50,784 nt of DNA from Acidobacteriota bacterium (GTDB taxonomy: Bacteria > Acidobacteriota > UBA6911 > RPQK01 > DATIPO01). The position numbers and the translations under genes are program-made. Below are positions 46,893-50,784 of this stretch, piece by piece. Where the stretch lies: contig DATIPQ010000099.1 of assembly GCA_035471785.1 (NCBI GenBank), positions 1 through 50,784 of the forward strand. The letters run 5' to 3'. Each line of letters begins with the position of its first letter. The first letter of the stretch is position 1. Under the pieces are notes generated by a model. The model saw nothing but the letters and a program-made list of their open reading frames with translations, was not told the origin of the DNA and did not search any database.

Positions 46893-46939
46893 GCCGTCGC
46901 CCCCTAACTGAACCCTCCATAGCCTTGGCGAAGGAGGGT
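46886..46939. terminator. Tandem hairpins after dnaJ
   Basis: CAGTTAG/CTAACTG (46886-46892, 46904-46910) spans the dnaJ stop, and ACCCTCC/GGAGGGT (46912-46918, 46933-46939) follows directly. Both are perfect 7-bp stems, with loops of 11 and 14 bases. Neither has a T-run. The degenerate repeat TCCGAAGTCCGAAGC lies just beyond, at 46962-46976. Confidence 0.4.
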
Positions 46940-47008
46940 AAACCCAGTTCGAAATGCGATATCCGAAGTCCGAAGCGTAGGGAAAACGCCAACCCCCTTG
47001 AAGCCCAC

Positions 47009-47869
47009 ATGACCACCTGGACCCGCATCCGCTTCAAAGTCCCCGCCTCCCAGCGCGAAGCCGCCGCCGCCCTGCTGTGGGCCATGGGGAGCTGCGGCTT
47101 CCAGGAAATCGAGGACGACGGCGCGGTCATCTTCGATTCCTACTTCGAGGCCGAGCACCCTCCGGCCCAAACGGCCCAAGGACTCTCAGCCCAAGCCCAG
47201 TCGGCCCGAATCGAACTCCTGAGTCCCCCTGAACCCCTGATCTACCAGGCCGATCCCCACGACTGGATCGTCAACTGGAAAAAGAACTACCGCAGCTTCC
47301 AGGTAGGCGGCACCTTCTACATCCATCCCTCCTGGGAAGACCCCGACCCCTCCATCCCCGTCAACCTGCAAATCGACCCCTCCCACGCCTTCGGCACGGG
47401 AACCCACGAGTCGACCCAGCTTTGCCTGCTGGCGCTGCCCGATCTGGCCCCTGTCCACACCGCCATGCTCGACCTGGGAACCGGCTCAGGCGTCCTGGCC
47501 GCCGCCGCCCGTCGGCTCAATCCCCGACTCGAGATCACCGCCCTCGACAACGACCCCAAAACCGCCGAGGTGGCCCGCTTACTCTTCGCCGACAACGCAA
47601 TCGACGGCGTCCGCCTGCTGACCGGCGAATTGCGTTCCCTGAGCGGACGCTTCGACCTGGTCACGGCCAACCTCACCCTGGACATCTTCCGCCGCATCGA
47701 CCGAGACCTGCTGCCCCGCGTGGGCCGGACCCTGCTGGCCTCGGGGATCACCCGCGACCAGGAAGAGGCCCTGGTCACCATCCTCGAGGACTCGGGCCAG
47801 TTGCAGTCCTCCCCTCCCCAGCGCCTCAAGGGCTGGAGCGCCATCGTGTTCAGGCGCGCCGCTGCTTGA
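47009..47869 (+). CDS. prmA: Ribosomal protein L11 methyltransferase
   Basis: A 286-residue S-adenosylmethionine enzyme that methylates ribosomal protein L11. A small N-terminal recognition domain (to about residue 85) is followed by WIVNWKKNYRSFQVG and DPSHAFGTGTHESTQLCL, the PrmA signature. Motif I is LDLGTGSGVLAAAARR, and VTANLTLDIF occupies the catalytic-loop position. ATG 47009 matches the family N-terminus; the longer open frame from 46583 runs antisense to, or overlaps, dnaJ. rsmE follows after 32 bp, so two ribosome-modification enzymes sit behind the heat-shock genes. Confidence 0.93.
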   Translation: MTTWTRIRFKVPASQREAAAALLWAMGSCGFQEIEDDGAVIFDSYFEAEHPPAQTAQGLSAQAQSARIELLSPPEPLIYQADPHDWIVNWKKNYRSFQVGGTFYIHPSWEDPDPSIPVNLQIDPSHAFGTGTHESTQLCLLALPDLAPVHTAMLDLGTGSGVLAAAARRLNPRLEITALDNDPKTAEVARLLFADNAIDGVRLLTGELRSLSGRFDLVTANLTLDIFRRIDRDLLPRVGRTLLASGITRDQEEALVTILEDSGQLQSSPPQRLKGWSAIVFRRAAA

Positions 47870-47901
47870 GCGCCCTGCCGCCATGCAATACTCTGCTGGA
47901 C

Positions 47902-48633
47902 ATGTATCGGGCACTGATCGAACAGGTCGACCTCAAGACCGGGACCGCATCTCTCGGCAGCGACGAGGCTCACCATCTCAATCGGGTGCGCCGACAGAAG
48001 GCCGGGGACCCATTCCTGGGTTTGGACGGCCAGGGAGGGCTTTACCTCTGCACCTTGCGCCGCCGCGGGCGGGACTGGGGCGCCGAGATCGTGGAAAGGC
48101 TGGAAAGCGAGACCGAATCGCCCCTGCACATCGTGCTGGCGCAGGCCCTCGTCAAAAAAGACAAGTTCGAGTGGGTCATCCAGAAAGCCACCGAACTGGG
48201 AGTCCGGCGGATCGTCCCCCTCATCACCGAGCGCACCGAGGTCCGTCCCCGCCCCGCCAGCGCCCAACGCAAGATGCGGCGCTGGCACAAGATTCTCGTC
48301 GATGCCCTCAAGCAGTCCGGACGCCTCAGCCTCCCCCAACTCGAAGAGCCGCAGGACCTGGCCCAATTCTGCGCCGGCGACCAAAGCCAGGCCCGCCTGG
48401 TGCTGGACGAAGAGGGCAACCTCGCCTGGAGCCAGGCGCTGGAGGCCTTCCCGTCTCCTCCCGCCAGTTGCACCGTCTACATTGGTCCCGAGGGGGGATG
48501 GGACGATCGCGACCGCCAGGTTTTCGCCTCCCATGATCTTCCGCGCATTCGGCTCGGTCCCCGAACCCTGCGCACCGAAACCGCCCCCGTCTGCGCCCTC
48601 ACCTTGCTGCAACACGCTTGGGGCGACCTGTAA
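47902..48633 (+). CDS. rsmE: 16S rRNA (uracil-1498-N3)-methyltransferase
   Basis: A 243-residue SPOUT-class RNA methyltransferase. A PUA-like N-domain (EAHHLNRVRRQKAGD) is followed by QALVKKDKFEWVIQKATELG and LITERTEV. The knot forms at YIGPEGGWDDRD and RLGPRTLRTETAP, both RsmE signatures. It methylates the small-subunit rRNA near the decoding centre. ATG 47902 is the family start. Confidence 0.95.
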   Translation: MYRALIEQVDLKTGTASLGSDEAHHLNRVRRQKAGDPFLGLDGQGGLYLCTLRRRGRDWGAEIVERLESETESPLHIVLAQALVKKDKFEWVIQKATELGVRRIVPLITERTEVRPRPASAQRKMRRWHKILVDALKQSGRLSLPQLEEPQDLAQFCAGDQSQARLVLDEEGNLAWSQALEAFPSPPASCTVYIGPEGGWDDRDRQVFASHDLPRIRLGPRTLRTETAPVCALTLLQHAWGDL

Positions 48634-48671
48634 GCTTGACCCGGCACCAAGCGAGGACTAAACTCCCTCGG

Positions 48672-49496
48672 ATGAAGAGAGCATTTCTGGTGATCGCGAT
48701 GCTGGGACTGTGGGGAAGCGCCCTCTTGGGACAACAGCGTCCGCTGCTGACCGAACCCGCCAATACCGTAGAAGAGGGCCACCTGCTCTTCGACGTGGGA
48801 TTCGAGTTCTACCAGGACGCCGTCTTTCCCTTCTCGGGCTTGGAAGGCGACCTTTCGCGCCTGGGCGTGCTGGGCTTTCGCCTGGGAGTCAGCGAAGACG
48901 TCGAACTGCAACTCCTGGGCAGCGTGCAAAACGTCCTCAACGTTGACCGCAAGTTTGTCGGCCCTAATACCCCCAATCTCGATTTCAGCGACGACGACAC
49001 CACTTCGGTAGGCGACTTTACACTGGCCGCCAAGTGGCGCTTTCTGGATGAGGACGAGGGACGCCCCGCCCTGGCCTTCCGCTTTGGGTTCAAATTGCCC
49101 AACGCCTCCAACGAGAGCGGACTGGGCACCGACGAAAGCGACATCTTCGGCGCTTTTCTGCTGGAAAAAACGGTGGGCCAACTGCGCGTCATCGGCAATG
49201 CCGGATTCATCATCTTGGGCGATCCGGTCGACAACTCCTCGCAAGACGACCAGTTCCTCTACGGCTTGGCCCTGCTCCATCCGGTGGGCGACAATGTCAA
49301 TCTGCTGGCGGACTTTCATGGACGCGCCGGCGACTCCGGATTCGGCACCGAAGAAACCTCGAACCTGCGCCTGGGCGCCCAAATCAAGACAGGCGGCATC
49401 CATTGGGACTTCGGCGCTCACTTCGGCTTCGAGGACGCCGATCCCGACACCGGCTTCTTCATCGGCATCTCAAAGGACTTCAAGCTCTGGGATTGA
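48672..49496 (+). CDS. Outer-membrane beta-barrel-like protein of unknown function
   Basis: A 274-residue exported protein with a short signal peptide (to about residue 20, LLGQQ). The rest alternates short amphipathic strands such as FDVGFEFYQD, LGFRLGVSEDVELQLLG, FTLAAKWRFLDE, LAFRFGFKLP and WDFGAHFGFED, with turns rich in Asp, Gly and Asn. It ends in FFIGISKDFKLWD, an aromatic strand near the C-terminus as in outer-membrane barrels. It resembles uncharacterised transporter-like or MetA-pathway-type porins in general shape only. I do not recognise a specific family. It follows rsmE by 38 bp and converges on the ribonucleotide reductase gene. Confidence 0.6.
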   Translation: MKRAFLVIAMLGLWGSALLGQQRPLLTEPANTVEEGHLLFDVGFEFYQDAVFPFSGLEGDLSRLGVLGFRLGVSEDVELQLLGSVQNVLNVDRKFVGPNTPNLDFSDDDTTSVGDFTLAAKWRFLDEDEGRPALAFRFGFKLPNASNESGLGTDESDIFGAFLLEKTVGQLRVIGNAGFIILGDPVDNSSQDDQFLYGLALLHPVGDNVNLLADFHGRAGDSGFGTEETSNLRLGAQIKTGGIHWDFGAHFGFEDADPDTGFFIGISKDFKLWD

Positions 49497-49503
49497 TTTG
49501 CCC

Positions 49504-50784
49504 CTAGCTGCAGCCAGAGGTGCTGCCGCAGACGGTGCAGACGTAGCAGTTGCCGTTCCGCTGCATGAGGTTGCCGCACATTCCGCAGGTGTGGGACTCG
49601 CCGTTGGCGCTCTCGCTGATCAAGCGCTCGGCGGCTTCCCTGTCTCCGGACTCGGCCTTCAACTGCGACTCGGGGAAGTTGACCTGCACCCCGTCTTCAG
49701 AACGGCTCTTGCCGTTGGGCTTGACCTGCTGGATGCCCAGCGATTCCTGCACCTCGGGGCTGAGGTAGCGGCTGGCCAGGTAACGCACCACATAGTCGGG
49801 TATTGAAGTGGCGAAGCGCACCTGCTCGTTGTCGGTATAGCCGGCCGGCTCGAAGCTCATGTGGGCGAACATGCGCACATAGTCCTCAAGCGGCACGCCC
49901 CTCTGAAGTCCCATCGAGATGGCGATGGCCCAGGCCATGGCCATGCCCTGCAAGGTCGAACCCTGCTTGGCGAAGTTGAGGAAGATCTCTCCCAGTTCGC
50001 CGTCGTCGGGATACATGCCCATGGTCAGAAAGCCCTTGAATCCCTGGATGCGGAACTCATGCTGGAAGGCCGGATGGTCCTTGGGCAAGTTGCGGTGGGC
50101 GGGCGTGGCCTCTTCCTTGGCCTTGCGCTCTTTGTTGGAGAGAGGCTGCACCCATTTGCAGCCGTCGCGGTAGACGCTGACCGATTTCATGCCCAGCTTC
50201 CAACCCTGCACGTAGGCCTCTTCAATGTCTTCAACGGTGGCCTCGTTGGGCAAGTTGATGGTCTTGGAGATGGCGCCCGAGAGAAAAGGCTGCACCGCTC
50301 CGCACATCTTGATGTGGCCCATGTAGTGGATGGAGCGGTCGCCGTTGAGCGAGCGGTCGGCGCAGTCGAAAACCGCCAGATGCTCTTTCTTGAGTCCGGG
50401 AGCGCCCTCGATGGTTTCCTCGCGGTGGATGAACTCCATGATCTTGGCTATCTGCTCGCTCTCGTAGCCGAGTCTCTTGAGGGCCCTGGGGATGGTGTTG
50501 TTGACGATCTTGAGGGTCCCGCCGCCCACCAGTTTCTTGGTCTTGACCAGGGAGAAGTCGGGCTCGATGCCGGTGGTGTCGCAGTCCATCATGAAGGCGA
50601 TGGTGCCGGTGGGGGCCAGCAACGTGACCTGAGCGTTACGGTAACCCGTCTTGGAGCCCTTCACGATGGCGTCATCCCAGGCTTCCATGGCGGCGTGCAG
50701 CACGTCCATCGGCACCAGGGCCGAATCGATCGAGGACAACGCCTCCCGATGCTTGTGCATCACCCGCATCATAGGAACCCGGTT
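49504..50784 (-). CDS. nrdJ: Adenosylcobalamin-dependent ribonucleotide reductase, C-terminal part
   Basis: The frame is open to the right edge, so only the last 426 or so residues are seen. APTGTIAFMMDCDTTGIEP is the class II reductase segment near the substrate site. HIKMCGAVQPFLSGAISKTI and NLPNEATVEDIEEAYVQGWK follow, then GCKWVQPLS. A TSCPD-type domain contains FLTMGMYPDDGELGEIF. The tail CGMCGNLMQRNGNCYVCTVCG is a four-Cys zinc-ribbon-like end with a last Cys two residues from the C-terminus. The enzyme makes deoxyribonucleotides using B12, and the window also encodes cobU, cobS and cobC. The N-terminal half with the catalytic cysteines is outside the window. Confidence 0.93.
   Translation of the reverse strand, partial: NRVPMMRVMHKHREALSSIDSALVPMDVLHAAMEAWDDAIVKGSKTGYRNAQVTLLAPTGTIAFMMDCDTTGIEPDFSLVKTKKLVGGGTLKIVNNTIPRALKRLGYESEQIAKIMEFIHREETIEGAPGLKKEHLAVFDCADRSLNGDRSIHYMGHIKMCGAVQPFLSGAISKTINLPNEATVEDIEEAYVQGWKLGMKSVSVYRDGCKWVQPLSNKERKAKEEATPAHRNLPKDHPAFQHEFRIQGFKGFLTMGMYPDDGELGEIFLNFAKQGSTLQGMAMAWAIAISMGLQRGVPLEDYVRMFAHMSFEPAGYTDNEQVRFATSIPDYVVRYLASRYLSPEVQESLGIQQVKPNGKSRSEDGVQVNFPESQLKAESGDREAAERLISESANGESHTCGMCGNLMQRNGNCYVCTVCGSTSGCS

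Overview
The window reads as chromosomal DNA from a GC-rich Gram-negative bacterium, most likely of the Acidobacteriota or a nearby phylum. This placement is an inference from gene content: envelope chaperones of the SurA type, heptose activation for LPS, Wzm/Wzt polysaccharide export, a beta-barrel-like protein, a sulfatase-fold/TPR protein, and B12-dependent ribonucleotide reduction. Almost all of it is densely packed coding sequence with many ATGA, TAATG and TGATG junctions. I found no rRNA, tRNA, CRISPR array, prophage or intact insertion sequence.

Layout. 1-6 kb: the end of an SGNH-hydrolase-like gene, an ankyrin-repeat relic, then a leftward run of an ATP-grasp enzyme, an MDR oxidoreductase, an M56 membrane peptidase and fumarase FumC. 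6-9.2 kb: envelope polysaccharide genes (LPG-synthase-like membrane protein, Wzm, Wzt, a sugar-epimerase-like cupin). 9.2-11.2 kb: cobalamin nucleotide-loop assembly (CobU, CobS, CobC). 11.2-12.6 kb: a secreted metallophosphoesterase. 12.7-18.2 kb: a beta-oxidation operon (acyl-CoA dehydrogenase, thiolase, FadJ-type bifunctional enzyme). 18.4-22.7 kb: an ICMT-like methyltransferase, threonine dehydratase, a small membrane protein resembling the FtsH periplasmic domain, and a sulfatase-fold/TPR protein.

22.7-36.5 kb is a long rightward housekeeping block: tilS, ftsH, folP, cdaA, cdaR, glmM, rfaE2, mfd and two parvulin PPIases. It joins tRNA decoding, membrane proteolysis, folate synthesis, c-di-AMP signalling, cell-wall and LPS precursor synthesis, transcription-coupled repair and outer-membrane protein folding. 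It ends exactly at a 255-bp MITE-like element with inverted termini. 36.8-43.9 kb: a secreted (alpha/alpha)6 glycosidase, an exported M20 amidohydrolase, an NhaD-type antiporter, alanine dehydrogenase and a lipoate ligase-like protein. 43.9-49.5 kb: a heat-shock and translation group (hrcA, grpE, dnaJ, prmA, rsmE) that lacks dnaK, then an outer-membrane-like protein. 49.5 kb to the right edge: the C-terminal part of an adenosylcobalamin-dependent ribonucleotide reductase, a plausible consumer of the cofactor made by the 9-11 kb genes.

Most of the window is ordinary core genome. The observations most worth checking are the MITE-like element at the stop codon of the second PPIase gene, a diverged dispersed repeat at 1.25 and 18.2 kb, the stand-alone FtsH-periplasmic-like protein, and the sulfatase-fold protein with threonine at the nucleophile position. 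I did not find convincing evidence for a wholly new multi-gene system.
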